Positions 1 to 9,203 of a stretch of DNA of 64,000 nt are shown piece by piece. A program made the position numbers and the translations under genes. A model generated the notes under the pieces. The model made no database searches. It was not told the DNA's origin and worked only from the letters and a program-made list of their open reading frames with translations. Location: positions 558,001 through 622,000 of the forward strand of contig NZ_CAJNAT010000001.1 of the NCBI RefSeq assembly GCF_905220705.1, read 5' to 3'. Numbering within the stretch: the stretch's first letter is position 1; the number at the start of each line of letters is the position of its first letter. This stretch comes from Paraburkholderia domus (lineage in GTDB: Bacteria; Pseudomonadota; Gammaproteobacteria; Burkholderiales; Burkholderiaceae).

Positions 1-1165
1 CGTCGCGCTGGTAGAACGGTGTGACGACGGGTTCCGGCGACTGCCGTGCGCGCTCGAGCTCGGCGGTGAGCCGCGCCAGTACGATCTGTTCTTCACCCGG
101 GTGCAGATTGCACGGGTCGAGGAAAAAGAAATGCAGTTCCGCTTCATGGTCGCGCACGATCACCGGCACCTCGCCTTCGGGCGGCCGCGCGAGCGCATCC
201 GCGAGATCCCATGCGGTGATACGAGCCTGCTTGGGATCGATATGCAGTTTCAGACGGTCGAGCGGATTGCCGGTCGGGTCGGCATCGATCTCCGCCCAGA
301 CGCCGTCGCAACGATTCAAGGTCTCGCGCCACAGCGTGAGGTAGCCGCGTTCGCGGGCGCGAACCGCGACATGGTCGCGCCGCTGCCATTGTTCGAGCGC
401 GGCGATCGCGCCGACAATGCCTTCCTTGCCCACTTTCATGCCGCGGCCAATGCCGCCGTTCTGGAAATACGCAGCACGTACCCGCGCTTTCTTGCCCGCG
501 ACGATGCCGGCGGTCAGCCCACCGAGAAATTTGTGCGCCGAGTAGAGCGCGATATCGGCACCGGCCGCAATGAATCGCTTGAGGTCGTATTCGGAAGCCG
601 CATCGACGATCACGGGCACGCCCTTCGCGTGCGCGACCGCAATGAATTCTTCGAGCGGGATCATGCCGAATTGCACCGTATGATGCGACACCACGTAAAG
701 CGCTGCAGCCGTGCGTTCGGTGATGGCGGTATTCAGCTGATAGCCGTGTGCTTCGGTCGCCGCGCCCACCGGCACGACGCGCGCGCCGGACAGACGGATC
801 GCCTGGTCCACCGGTGCGCCATAATTGACGAGGTGGCCGGTTTGAATCGCGACTTCGTGGCGCTCCAGTGAGGCCGTGTCGGGCAGCCGTTCGATCAGGC
901 CGGGGTCGTCGCCCGTCATGGTGGCTGCAATACAAAGCGTGATCGCCGCCGAGCACGATGCGGTGATATACCCGGCTTCGCTGCCGCACGCTTCGGCAAT
1001 CGCCGCCGAAGCCCTGCGTTGCAGATCGTCGATCTCGACGAATTGCGGCAGTACCTGCGCGACCGCGTCGATCACCGGCGCGCTAACACTGGACGCGCCA
1101 AGACTCGTCATCGTGCCCGAAGCATTGATGACAGGGCGTAAGCCAAAGCGAGAGCGAATGTCCAT
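1..1165 (-). CDS. SelA-like PLP-dependent enzyme, 3' end cut by the window
   Basis: Fold-type I PLP enzyme of the SelA / D-glucosaminate-6-phosphate ammonia-lyase-like group, often annotated as class V aminotransferase. Read from ATG at 1165, 388 codons are visible and the frame runs off base 1, so the C-terminus is missing. A Shine-Dalgarno GGAG lies 6-7 nt before the ATG. The Schiff-base lysine is K212 in SAHKFLGG, with D188 (VDAASEYD) as the expected pyridine-N partner; an NASG motif near residue 14 is typical of the group. It is divergent from an IclR regulator, and a RidA protein follows that regulator. RidA proteins remove reactive enamines made by PLP lyases, so an amino-acid or amino-sugar-acid ammonia-lyase or racemase role is plausible. 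The substrate cannot be named from sequence. Confidence 0.8.
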   Translation of the reverse strand, partial: MDIRSRFGLRPVINASGTMTSLGASSVSAPVIDAVAQVLPQFVEIDDLQRRASAAIAEACGSEAGYITASCSAAITLCIAATMTGDDPGLIERLPDTASLERHEVAIQTGHLVNYGAPVDQAIRLSGARVVPVGAATEAHGYQLNTAITERTAAALYVVSHHTVQFGMIPLEEFIAVAHAKGVPVIVDAASEYDLKRFIAAGADIALYSAHKFLGGLTAGIVAGKKARVRAAYFQNGGIGRGMKVGKEGIVGAIAALEQWQRRDHVAVRARERGYLTLWRETLNRCDGVWAEIDADPTGNPLDRLKLHIDPKQARITAWDLADALARPPEGEVPVIVRDHEAELHFFFLDPCNLHPGEEQIVLARLTAELERARQSPEPVVTPFYQRD

Positions 1166-1192
1166 GAAGCGCCTCCAACCTGGTATTTCTTA

Positions 1193-1214
1193 ATTATGGA
1201 ATATATGTTGTAAT
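1193..1214. promoter_or_regulatory. Candidate IclR operator in divergent promoter region
   Basis: A 22-bp imperfect palindrome with outer arms ATTA/TAAT and a central ATATAT, in an AT-rich island between the divergent PLP-enzyme and IclR genes. It contains the half-site TGGAAT, which resembles the IclR-box half TGGAA. Autoregulation of an IclR protein from a shared divergent operator is common. The palindrome is seen; the regulator assignment is inference. Confidence 0.4.
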
Positions 1215-1283
1215 TGCGGATCAGTTTAGCATACAATCACCCTGCGTCAACTGGACAAAAACAACCCGCCTCAGAGGAGCACG

Positions 1284-2156
1284 ATGGCTCGCACGTCCCG
1301 ACCTTCCGCGTCCGAAGCAGCACCCGCAGCGGAACCCGCCGCCGCAACCCAGGCTAAAAGCCGGGACGAAAGCGCCGCGCCGCGCACGCGCACCAGCGCG
1401 ATCGATCGCGCCGTGCAGATTCTCGACGCGCTCCAGCAGGCGAACCGTCCCGCCACCGCGTATGAAGTCGCGCGCATGGTCGGCGCGCCGCTGTCCACCG
1501 TGTACTCGATCATCAACGATCTGGTCGAGAAGAACCTGTTGGCGCGGCGCGTGGACGGCACGATCTGGCTCGGCTCGCGTCTGTATGGATACGGCTTGAC
1601 GTATGCCAGTTCGCTCGACTACCTCGCGGTCGCTCATGAAGAAATGCAGCGTCTCTCGGCGGAAGTCGAAGAGACCGTGCAGGTCTGCGGACTCGAAGAC
1701 GGCATGATGGTCGTGCAGCAAATGGCCGAAGGGCCGGGGCATTTTCGTGTGACGTCGCGAGTAGGCAGTCGCGTGCCGCTCAACTGGACCGCGTCTGGCC
1801 GTTTGCTCGTCGGTCACCTGCCGGATGCCGAACGGGTTGCGTTCTTCGCCCAGCACGCGCAAAGCTCACCTACCGGGCGCGCGGAAACCCGCCCGCAAGT
1901 GCTTGCACAGATTGCGCGCGAAGCGCTGGAGGCGAGGCTCTCGATTCAGATCGGCGAATCGGATGCATCCGTGGCCTGTCTCGCGGCGCCCGTGCTCGAT
2001 AACACCGGCACGTGCGTCTTCACGATTTCGATCGTGATGCCCGAGGCAAAAGCCGCACTCGGCACCGAGCGTTTCGCACAAGCCGTGCAGGCAGTGGCCG
2101 CGCGTATCGAAGCGCGCCTCGGCTGGCGGCATCGCGAGCAGGAGCCTGCAGCCTAA
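1284..2156 (+). CDS. IclR-family transcriptional regulator
   Basis: 290 residues. After an Ala-rich N-terminal extension of about 32 residues comes a winged helix-turn-helix (about 33-90, including AIDRAVQILDAL and STVYSIINDL), then the IclR effector-binding domain (about 100-280), which usually binds a small catabolic acid. The start ATG has a GAGGAG Shine-Dalgarno 7 nt upstream. It is divergent from the SelA-like PLP enzyme and followed 115 bp later by a RidA gene, so it probably controls that enzyme. The effector is unknown. Confidence 0.9.
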   Translation: MARTSRPSASEAAPAAEPAAATQAKSRDESAAPRTRTSAIDRAVQILDALQQANRPATAYEVARMVGAPLSTVYSIINDLVEKNLLARRVDGTIWLGSRLYGYGLTYASSLDYLAVAHEEMQRLSAEVEETVQVCGLEDGMMVVQQMAEGPGHFRVTSRVGSRVPLNWTASGRLLVGHLPDAERVAFFAQHAQSSPTGRAETRPQVLAQIAREALEARLSIQIGESDASVACLAAPVLDNTGTCVFTISIVMPEAKAALGTERFAQAVQAVAARIEARLGWRHREQEPAA

Positions 2157-2170
2157 CGCCGCTTAACGTC

Positions 2171-2202
2171 GAAAAGCCGAAAACCCGAAAACCCGAAAAC
2201 CC
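2171..2202 (+). repeat. Short tandem repeat, 8-bp unit GAAAACCC
   Basis: Four consecutive 8-bp units: GAAAAGCC then three copies of GAAAACCC. They lie 14 bp after the IclR stop codon and about 70 bp before the RidA start. Such a tract is prone to slippage, so copy number may vary between strains. Confidence 0.75.
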
Positions 2203-2271
2203 AAAGCCCTTAGTCCCGTCCCGCACGCAATGCTGACTCCCTAAAGACCGCTCACCATTACTTCCCCATCG

Positions 2272-2733
2272 ATGAACTGCTACGACCGGCTGCACACGCG
2301 CGGCCTCAAGCTCCCGCAAGTGCCGACGCCGATCGGCAATTTCACGCACTGCACACGCGAGGGGAACCTGCTGTTTCTGTCTGGCCAGGGTCCGCTCGAC
2401 GAAACCGGCTCGCTGATGACCGGCAAGGTCGGCGCCACCGTCAGCGTGGACGAAGCGTATCGGCACGCGCAACTGGTCGGCCTGAATCTGCTCGCCGTGC
2501 TGCATAACGAACTGGGCGATTTGCGACGCGTGAAGCGTGTCGTCAAGCTGCTGGGCATGGTCAACGCGACACCGGATTTCACCGAGCATCCGCACGTGAT
2601 CAACGGCTGCTCGGATCTGTTCGTCGATGTATTCGGCGATGCCGGTCGGCATTCGCGCTCGGCGGTCGGTGTCGGCTCGCTGCCGGGCAATATTACCGTC
2701 GAGATCGAGGCTATCGTCGCGATCGAGGATTGA
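2272..2733 (+). CDS. RidA (YjgF/UK114) family protein
   Basis: 153 residues, slightly longer than classical RidA (about 128). Family features include an N-terminal GNFTHCTREGNLLFLSGQGP segment, NLLAVLHNELGDLRRVKRVV in the middle, and a C-terminal VEIEAIVAI strand. Family members hydrolyse enamine/imine intermediates released by PLP enzymes; some members are specialised deaminases. No good Shine-Dalgarno precedes the ATG, so the exact start is less certain. Its neighbours (IclR regulator and a SelA-like PLP enzyme) suggest it detoxifies that enzyme's product. Confidence 0.88.
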   Translation: MNCYDRLHTRGLKLPQVPTPIGNFTHCTREGNLLFLSGQGPLDETGSLMTGKVGATVSVDEAYRHAQLVGLNLLAVLHNELGDLRRVKRVVKLLGMVNATPDFTEHPHVINGCSDLFVDVFGDAGRHSRSAVGVGSLPGNITVEIEAIVAIED

Positions 2734-2763
2734 CTGCCGCCCAAATCTCAACAAATACCCAAA

Positions 2764-2806
2764 TTTCCACATCTTCACAAAAGTTACACAGGTCAGCGAC
2801 TATTCT
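2764..2806 (+). promoter_or_regulatory. Possible activator-dependent promoter for the lipoprotein-plcN pair
   Basis: Three short direct repeats, TTCCACA, TTCACA and TTACACA, start about 10 bp apart at 2765, 2774 and 2784. They precede a TATTCT -10-like hexamer at 2801-2806 that has no good -35. Repeats spaced about one helical turn over the -35 region resemble PhoB-type architecture, and phospholipase C genes are often phosphate-regulated. The repeat sequence does not closely match the CTGTCAT Pho-box consensus, so this is weak. Confidence 0.25.
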
Positions 2807-2870
2807 TGCGCATCGCTAACCTGGGCACATGGATGCCCTGGCGCATCTTCCCCGTGCCGGAGACATTGCC

Positions 2871-3197
2871 ATGTCTGTTGTGTCGAAGCCGTCCATTGCC
2901 TTCCGTAGCAAACGTTTGGCGGGCGCACTGGCCGCCGTGTCGCTCTGCGTGCTGCTCGGCGCTTGCGGCAACGACGATGACAAAACTCCGGACACGCGCG
3001 CGGCTGGTTCCACCGATAGCTCCACCAGCGACAGCAACACCGCCACGGCTCTGTCGGCGAATCCGTCCTCCGTTGCACCCGCGCCCCCCGCAGTGACGAT
3101 TCAAACCCCTGCACTACCTGCATCAAGCGCCGACCCGGCATTGTCCGCCGCCGCGTCGACGCCGCTCGCCACACCTGTCATTCACACCGTCGACTGA
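2871..3197 (+). CDS. Small predicted lipoprotein, function unknown
   Basis: 108 residues from the ATG at 2871, which has GGAG about 9 nt upstream; a longer in-frame start at 2829 lacks such a site. A basic N-region (FRSKRL) and hydrophobic segment lead to the lipobox LLGAC, so the mature protein begins with Cys followed by GNDDD. An Asp at +4 makes retention in the inner membrane less clear-cut. The mature part is low-complexity, rich in Ser, Thr, Ala and Pro, with no recognisable domain. It lies 81 bp upstream of phospholipase C in the same direction and is probably co-transcribed. Confidence 0.65.
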   Translation: MSVVSKPSIAFRSKRLAGALAAVSLCVLLGACGNDDDKTPDTRAAGSTDSSTSDSNTATALSANPSSVAPAPPAVTIQTPALPASSADPALSAAASTPLATPVIHTVD

Positions 3198-3278
3198 GTT
3201 TCGCGCGTCACGCTTCGTGCGGGCGAGGCTCGCGTGTTGCGTGCATCGTTCCTTCACTGAAGATCGAAAGCCAATACC

Positions 3279-5390
3279 ATGACCTCAAAAAATCGCCGTG
3301 ATTTTCTACGCTCCGCCGCGCACGCCGCGGGTTCCGCCACCGCGTTGAGCATGTTGCCGCTGGGCATTCGCAACGCGCTCGCGATTCCCGCCAACAACAA
3401 GACCGGCAGCATTCGCGACGTCGAGCACATCGTCGTGCTGATGCAGGAAAACCGCTCGTTCGACCACTACTTCGGCACGCTCAAGGGCGTACGTGGTTTC
3501 GGTGACACGCGCGCGATCAACCTGCCCAACGGCAAGCCGGTGTGGTATCAGCCGCTTGCCGCGGATGTCGGTTACGTGCTGCCGTTCCGGCCCACCGCGC
3601 CAAACCTCGGCCTGCAATTCCTGCAGGATCTCGCGCATGACTGGACCAGCACGCACGCAGCATGGAACGGCGGCCGCTACGATCAATGGGTGCCGTCCAA
3701 GGGCACCACGACGATGGCCTACCTCACGCGCGACGACATCCCGTTTCACTATCAACTCGCCGACGCCTTCACGATCTGTGACGCGTACCACTGCTCGCTG
3801 ATGGGCCCGACCGACCCGAACCGCTATTACATGTGGAGTGGCTGGGTCGGCAACGACGGCAGCGGCGGCGGCCCGGTGATCGACAACTCGGAACTCGGCT
3901 ACGGCTGGTCCACGTATCCGGAAGTGCTGCAGAACGCCGGCATCACCTGGAAGATCTATCAGGACATGGGTACCGGCCTCAACGCCAGCGGCTCGTGGGG
4001 CTGGACGCAGAACCCGTACATCGGCAACTACGGCGACAACTCGCTGCTCTACTTCAACCAGTACCGCAACGCGCAGCCGGGCAACCCGCTCTATGACAAC
4101 GCGCGCACGGGCACCAACGCAGCGAACGGCGACGGCTACTTCGACATCCTCAAGCGCGACGTGCAGAACAACGCGCTGCCGCAGGTTTCGTGGATCGTCG
4201 CGCCGGAAGCGTATTCCGAACATCCGAACTGGCCGTCCAACTACGGTGCGTGGTACATCGATCAGGTCCTGCAAATTCTCACGTCGAATCCCGAGGTGTG
4301 GAGCAAGACCGTCCTGCTGATCAACTACGACGAGAACGACGGCTTCTTCGATCACATGGCGCCGCCGTTCGCGCCGGCATCGAGCGCAAACGGCTTGTCC
4401 ACTGTCGATACCAGCAATGAAAATTATCCGGGCAACGGCAAAACGGCCGCGGGTCCGTACGGACTCGGCCCACGCGTGCCGATGCTGGTGGTGTCGCCGT
4501 GGTCGAAAGGCGGCTATGTGTGCTCGGAATTGTTCGACCATACGTCGGTGATCCGCTTCATCGAAAAGCGCTTTGGCCAGCAGCACAATCTCGGCGAATC
4601 GAACATCACGCCGTGGCGTCGCGCGGTGTGCGGCGATCTGATGTCGGCGTTCAACTTCAGCACCCCGAACGATGCATTCCCGACGCTGCCGAGCACGAGC
4701 GGCTACGTGCCGCCCGATCAGAATCGGCATCCGGACTATGTGCCGCTGCCGCCGCTCCTTCAAGCGGTGCCGAAGCAGGAACCCGGCGTACGACCGGCTC
4801 GCGCTCTGCCGTACGAGTTGTTCGTGCGCGTGCACGGCGAAGGCTCGGCCAACAAGCTGACGATGCGCTTCGTCAACACGGGCCACACCGGCGCGGTGTT
4901 TCTCGTCTATGCAGCGAATGGCCTCGCCGCACCGCTTACGTATACGGTCGAAGCCGGCAAGCGGTTGCAAGATCAGTTACCGCTGAATATCGACGGCACG
5001 TACGATTTCACGGTCTACGGCCCGAACGGTTTTCTGCGCCGCTTCGCGGGCAAACCGGTCGCGAGAAGCTGGTGGAACGGCTCCGATATCGCCCGTCCGG
5101 AAGTCGCCGAAGGCTACGATGTCGTGAACGGCAACCTGCAATTGCGGCTGGAGAACGTGGGCAGCGCGCACTGCCAGTTCACCATCGTCAATGCCTATGA
5201 CGCGAACAACGTGGTCAAGCACTCGGTACGCGGCGGGGATACCGAACAGTTGTACCTCGATCTGCGCAACGCATACGGCTGGTACGACCTGGTCATTACG
5301 GTCGACACGGACCCGTCGTTCGCGCGACGCTTCGCCGGACACGTGGAAACCGGCAAGAGCAGCATGAGCGATCCGGCGCTGGGTAGCTAA
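3279..5390 (+). CDS. plcN: Phosphocholine-type phospholipase C, Tat-exported
   Basis: 703 residues, the usual size of the PlcN/PlcH family. The N-terminus carries a twin-arginine signal (NRRDFLR, then a hydrophobic stretch ending near ALA at about residue 38), so export should be folded via Tat. The phosphoesterase domain follows (about 45-460) with the family motif HIVVLMQENRSFDHYFG, DPNRYYMWSG, and metal-binding residues around NYDENDGFFDH. Two C-terminal DUF756 beta domains (about 500-590 and 600-690) complete the architecture. These enzymes hydrolyse phosphatidylcholine or sphingomyelin head groups outside the cytoplasm, supplying phosphate and choline. A strong terminator follows. The haemolytic versus non-haemolytic type cannot be settled by eye. 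Confidence 0.93.
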   Translation: MTSKNRRDFLRSAAHAAGSATALSMLPLGIRNALAIPANNKTGSIRDVEHIVVLMQENRSFDHYFGTLKGVRGFGDTRAINLPNGKPVWYQPLAADVGYVLPFRPTAPNLGLQFLQDLAHDWTSTHAAWNGGRYDQWVPSKGTTTMAYLTRDDIPFHYQLADAFTICDAYHCSLMGPTDPNRYYMWSGWVGNDGSGGGPVIDNSELGYGWSTYPEVLQNAGITWKIYQDMGTGLNASGSWGWTQNPYIGNYGDNSLLYFNQYRNAQPGNPLYDNARTGTNAANGDGYFDILKRDVQNNALPQVSWIVAPEAYSEHPNWPSNYGAWYIDQVLQILTSNPEVWSKTVLLINYDENDGFFDHMAPPFAPASSANGLSTVDTSNENYPGNGKTAAGPYGLGPRVPMLVVSPWSKGGYVCSELFDHTSVIRFIEKRFGQQHNLGESNITPWRRAVCGDLMSAFNFSTPNDAFPTLPSTSGYVPPDQNRHPDYVPLPPLLQAVPKQEPGVRPARALPYELFVRVHGEGSANKLTMRFVNTGHTGAVFLVYAANGLAAPLTYTVEAGKRLQDQLPLNIDGTYDFTVYGPNGFLRRFAGKPVARSWWNGSDIARPEVAEGYDVVNGNLQLRLENVGSAHCQFTIVNAYDANNVVKHSVRGGDTEQLYLDLRNAYGWYDLVITVDTDPSFARRFAGHVETGKSSMSDPALGS

Positions 5391-5418
5391 GTTTCAATCC
5401 AGTCCGTACCGAGAGAAA

Positions 5419-5453
5419 CGGCCGCTGCGATAAAAAGCAGCGGCCGTTTTTTT
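5419..5453 (+). terminator. Rho-independent terminator after plcN
   Basis: A perfect 10-bp stem, CGGCCGCTGC / GCAGCGGCCG (5419-5428 and 5437-5446), with an 8-nt A-rich loop and a run of seven T, 28 bp after the plcN stop. Confidence 0.93.
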
Positions 5454-5798
5454 ATGCATTCGCGCCATCGCGCATCGATCGCGGCATCATCTGCATTCTC
5501 CTTTGATGTGAAACCATCTGCGTGCTTCGGCACACCGAGTCATCTCCACCGTTATCGTCATACGAATACAACGCTTCGCGATCCATTGCAGAGGCGCTGT
5601 TTCGGCATCTATTGAAAACCCCGCATCGAAAGAAAAAGTGTGTAGCATCGCGGCGCGCCGCCACAAGCGGCTCTCCCGGCAACCGTCAGAAACTGAAAGC
5701 ATTACCCGCTCAAGTCCCCACTGCCCGCGCCGTATACCGCGTATGAGGCCCCCGCCTCACCGACTACGGCTCACTGCTTACTCCGAAAGACTCCCAAC
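5454..5798. other. Intergenic stretch without a recognisable gene
   Basis: 345 bp between the plcN terminator and the first chemoreceptor. Open frames here have no ribosome binding site or family resemblance. I looked for a sigma-28-type chemotaxis promoter and did not find a convincing one. The region presumably holds the promoter for the chemoreceptor pair. Confidence 0.5.
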
Positions 5799-7598
5799 AT
5801 GTTCTCCTCCATTCGCGCGCGCATCGTCGCCCTGTGCGTCGCCATCGTTGTGGTTGCGCTCGCTGCTAACGCTGTTCTCAACTATGTCGTCGCCAACTCG
5901 TATAACGCCGATGCGATCGAAAGCAGTTTGAACGCTGTCGAAAGCGGTCATGCCGACGGTATCGAAGATTGGATCGCCTCCAATAGTCAGATGATCAACT
6001 CGCTGCAGGACGCCGTGCTGCAACCCGATCCGTCCGCCGCGTTGAAGCAGATCGCCGCAGCCGGCAAGTTCACCAACGTGTACGTCGGCTACGCGGACAA
6101 GACCGCGAAGTTCTCCGACCCGACCGGCATTCCGCCCGACTACGATCCGACCGGCCGCCCCTGGTACAAGCAGGCCGCCGCAGCGGGTAAGCCGGTGGTG
6201 ACGCCGCCGTATGTGGACGTGGGCACGGGCAAGCTGGTGGTCGCGTTCGCCGCGCCCGTGTTGCGCGACGGCGTGGTGAAAGGCGTGGTGTCCGGCGACG
6301 TCGCCATGGACAGCGTGATTGCAAACGTCAAGGCGATTCATCCGACGCCCGCGAGCTTCGGCATGTTGGTCGATGCAAGCGGCCATATCGTCGCACACCC
6401 GGACGCCAAGCTGACCTTGAAGCCGGTGTCGGACCTCGCACCCGCTCTCACCAGCGACAAGCTGGCCGCGCTCTTCGGCGCCGAGCACCCGGTCGAAGTC
6501 GACGTGAACGGCAGCACGAAGCTGCTGCGCGCCGAAGCCATTCCGGGCACCGACTGGTACGCCGTTGTCGCGCTCGACAAATCGGAAGCGACCGCGGGCA
6601 TGCGATCGCTGTTGACCGCGTCGGTGATCGCCTTGATCGTGATCGCTGCCATCGCCGCCGCTATCGTGGCAGCGGTCACCGCCGTATCGTTCCAGCGCCT
6701 GTCGAAAGTACGCGATGCGATGGACGCGATCGGCTCGGGCGAAGGCGATCTGACACAACGTCTGCCGGCCATCGGCAACGACGAAGTCGCGCAGATCGCG
6801 CGCTCGTTCAATACCTTCATCGACAAGCTCAGCCACGTGATGCGCCAGATTCGCGATGCCAGCGAATCGGTGCGCGTGGCCGCAAATGAAATTGCCGCGG
6901 GCAACGTCGATCTGTCGGGCCGCACCGAATCCGCGGCGGCCAGCCTGCAACAGACCGCCGCGTCGATGGAAGAAATCACCTCGACGGTCACGCAATCGGC
7001 TAGCGCCGCGAAGCAGGCCGACGATACCGCCGTGTCCGCGTCGCAAGTCGCCTCGCGCGGTGGCGTGGTGATCGCCGAAGTGATTACGACGATGGGCGAG
7101 ATCGAACATGCCTCGGTGAAGATCTCCGACATCATCGGCGTGATCGACGGTATCGCGTTCCAGACCAACATTCTCGCGTTGAACGCCGCGGTGGAAGCCG
7201 CACGCGCAGGCGAACAGGGCCGCGGCTTTGCGGTGGTGGCCGGCGAAGTGCGCAGCCTCGCGCAACGCAGCGCGCAGGCCGCGAAGGAAATCAAGGCGCT
7301 GATCGAAGCGACCGTGGCGAGCGTGACCTCCGGGTCGGGCCAGGTGCGCCAGGCTGGCGCGACGATGACGGAGATCGTCAGCAACGTCGCCAACGTGACG
7401 ACCATCATTTCCGAAATCACCCAGGCAGCCAACGAGCAAACGCGCGGGATTCAGGAAGTAAACCGCGCGGTCAGCCAGCTGGACGAAATGGTTCAACAGA
7501 ACGCCGCCTTGGTCGAGGAATCCACGGCGGCCGCCGCTGCATTGCAAAGCCAGGCCGTGAGTCTCGCGAGTGCCGTGACGCAATTCAAGCTGGACTAA
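5799..7598 (+). CDS. Methyl-accepting chemotaxis protein, dCACHE amino-acid sensor type
   Basis: 599 residues. TM1 is about 8-30, the periplasmic dCACHE domain about 35-270, TM2 about 273-300, HAMP about 300-355, and the cytoplasmic signalling region runs to the end with the hairpin-tip motif [20 protein letters not shown]. The ligand pocket shows Y115, R120, W122, Y123, D140 and D167. These match in identity and spacing the amino-acid-binding set described for PctA-type dCACHE receptors (Y121, R126, W128, Y129, D146, D173; constant offset of 6). A role as an L-amino-acid chemoreceptor is therefore a strong prediction. No C-terminal CheR pentapeptide is present. A second receptor starts 21 bp downstream. 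Confidence 0.93.
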   Translation: MFSSIRARIVALCVAIVVVALAANAVLNYVVANSYNADAIESSLNAVESGHADGIEDWIASNSQMINSLQDAVLQPDPSAALKQIAAAGKFTNVYVGYADKTAKFSDPTGIPPDYDPTGRPWYKQAAAAGKPVVTPPYVDVGTGKLVVAFAAPVLRDGVVKGVVSGDVAMDSVIANVKAIHPTPASFGMLVDASGHIVAHPDAKLTLKPVSDLAPALTSDKLAALFGAEHPVEVDVNGSTKLLRAEAIPGTDWYAVVALDKSEATAGMRSLLTASVIALIVIAAIAAAIVAAVTAVSFQRLSKVRDAMDAIGSGEGDLTQRLPAIGNDEVAQIARSFNTFIDKLSHVMRQIRDASESVRVAANEIAAGNVDLSGRTESAAASLQQTAASMEEITSTVTQSASAAKQADDTAVSASQVASRGGVVIAEVITTMGEIEHASVKISDIIGVIDGIAFQTNILALNAAVEAARAGEQGRGFAVVAGEVRSLAQRSAQAAKEIKALIEATVASVTSGSGQVRQAGATMTEIVSNVANVTTIISEITQAANEQTRGIQEVNRAVSQLDEMVQQNAALVEESTAAAAALQSQAVSLASAVTQFKLD

Positions 7599-7619
7599 GG
7601 TTCGCCAAAGGAAATCGCA

Positions 7620-9203
7620 GTGACGTTCTATAGAAATCTGAAGATCGCCGTCAAGTTGGCGCTGCTCGGCGCTGTGCTGCTCGCCGCCACGATGGTGGTG
7701 GGTCTCGAAGGCTGGCACGCATTGTCGAATACGCACGCGTTGCAAATTCAGTCTGCACAAACGCTCAGCCAGTATGCGCAAGCCGCCGACACCGCACGCG
7801 TCGCGCAAGTCGAATTCAAGAAGCAGGTGCAGGAATGGAAAGACCTGTTGCTGCGGGGCGCTGATCCGGCTTCGTTCACCAAATACCGCGACGCCTTCAG
7901 CAAGGAAAGCGGCACGACGCACGCCGCCCTGCTGCGATTGAAGGATCAGTTGAGTGCGCTCGGCGCCAACGTGGACGGTGTCGACAAGGCGCTCGCCACA
8001 CACGCCTCGCTGCAGGACAGCTACCTCGACGCGCTCAAGCACTACGACGCGACCGATCCGAATACGGCACACGTCGTCGACGGTCTGGTCAAAGGCATCG
8101 ACCGCGCACCGACCGCCGCTATCGACGACATCGTCGCCTCGGTGATGCAACAAGCGCAAGATTCCAACGTGCGCACGGGCGAGGCCGCGGAACAGGCGTA
8201 CACGCTTGCCTGCGCGCTGCTGCTATCGGTCGTGATCTGCGCGCTCGGCGCGGGCACCGTCGCGATCTGGTTCCTGAGCCGCAGCATCACGTTGCCGGTG
8301 CGGCAGGCGGTGGGTGTCGCGCAAGCGGTTGCGGCAGGCGATCTGCGCGCCGACGTCGCCGTGATGAGCCGCGACGAAACCGGCCAGTTGCTGGTCGCGC
8401 TCAATGAAATGAACCAGCGCTTACGCAATATCGTCAGCGAAATTCGCGAAGGCGCGCAGACGATCTCGTCGGCCACGCAGGAGATCGCCGCCGGCAACCT
8501 CGACCTGTCGGCGCGTACCGAACAACAGGCCGCCTCGCTGGAAGAAACCGCCGCGTCGATGCAGCATTTCACGGACTCGGTTCAGCGCAACGCCAGCAGC
8601 GCGCGCGAAGCCACCACACTCGCGCAAACGGCTGCGCAAGCGGCGCGCGACGGCGGCATCGTGATGACCGATGCGGTACGCACAATGGGCCAGATCGACG
8701 CGGCATCCAAACGCATCGTCGATATCATCGCCGTAGTCGAGGCGATCGCCGCGCAGACCAACATTCTCGCCCTCAACGCAGCCGTCGAGGCGGCGCGTGC
8801 CGGCACGCAAGGGCGCGGCTTCGCGGTTGTCGCGAGCGAAGTGCGCAGCCTGGCCCAACGCTCGGCCGATGCCGCGCGCGAGATCAAGGCGCTGATTCGT
8901 GAGTCGGTCGCCACCATCGACGCCGGCACGCAGTTGATCAACCACGCGAGCAGTACGATGGACGGTGTGGTGCAAAGCGCGGGCAGCGTGACGCGCATCG
9001 TCGAGGCGATTGCGACCGCCAGTGTCGATCAGGCAGCGGGCATTGCGGAAGTAAACGATGCAGTCACGCAGATGGATCAGGTGACGCAGAGCAATGCGGC
9101 TTTGGTGGAGCAAGCGGCCGCCGCGGCCGATGCGGTGCAGAGCAAGGCATCAGGTCTGGTGCAAAGCGTAAGCTTCTTCCGGATCGGCGCCGCGGTTTCT
9201 TAA
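7620..9203 (+). CDS. Methyl-accepting chemotaxis protein, four-helix-bundle type
   Basis: 527 residues from a GTG start with AAAGGAAA upstream. TM1 is about 10-32, and a helical periplasmic domain of about 150 residues lacks CACHE motifs, so a Tar/Tsr-like four-helix bundle is likely. TM2 is about 195-220, then HAMP and the signalling domain with [22 protein letters not shown] at the tip. It lies 21 bp after the dCACHE receptor and is probably co-transcribed with it. The ligand is unknown. Its TAA stop directly abuts the stop of the convergent DUF5594 gene. Confidence 0.92.
   Translation: MTFYRNLKIAVKLALLGAVLLAATMVVGLEGWHALSNTHALQIQSAQTLSQYAQAADTARVAQVEFKKQVQEWKDLLLRGADPASFTKYRDAFSKESGTTHAALLRLKDQLSALGANVDGVDKALATHASLQDSYLDALKHYDATDPNTAHVVDGLVKGIDRAPTAAIDDIVASVMQQAQDSNVRTGEAAEQAYTLACALLLSVVICALGAGTVAIWFLSRSITLPVRQAVGVAQAVAAGDLRADVAVMSRDETGQLLVALNEMNQRLRNIVSEIREGAQTISSATQEIAAGNLDLSARTEQQAASLEETAASMQHFTDSVQRNASSAREATTLAQTAAQAARDGGIVMTDAVRTMGQIDAASKRIVDIIAVVEAIAAQTNILALNAAVEAARAGTQGRGFAVVASEVRSLAQRSADAAREIKALIRESVATIDAGTQLINHASSTMDGVVQSAGSVTRIVEAIATASVDQAAGIAEVNDAVTQMDQVTQSNAALVEQAAAAADAVQSKASGLVQSVSFFRIGAAVS

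Noticed and set aside
144..989. A 281-codon minus-strand frame at the left edge
   Set aside because: It is a shifted frame of the SelA-like PLP enzyme; the real frame starts at 1165 and runs off the window.
3306..4970. A 554-codon open frame antisense to plcN, and similar long antisense frames at 20538-22397 and 31945-34023
   Set aside because: All lie opposite well-recognised genes and have Arg/His-rich shadow composition.
5778..8159. A 793-codon open frame antisense to the chemoreceptors
   Set aside because: It is the GC-rich shadow of two clear chemoreceptor genes, rich in Arg, His and Gly, with no recognisable domain.
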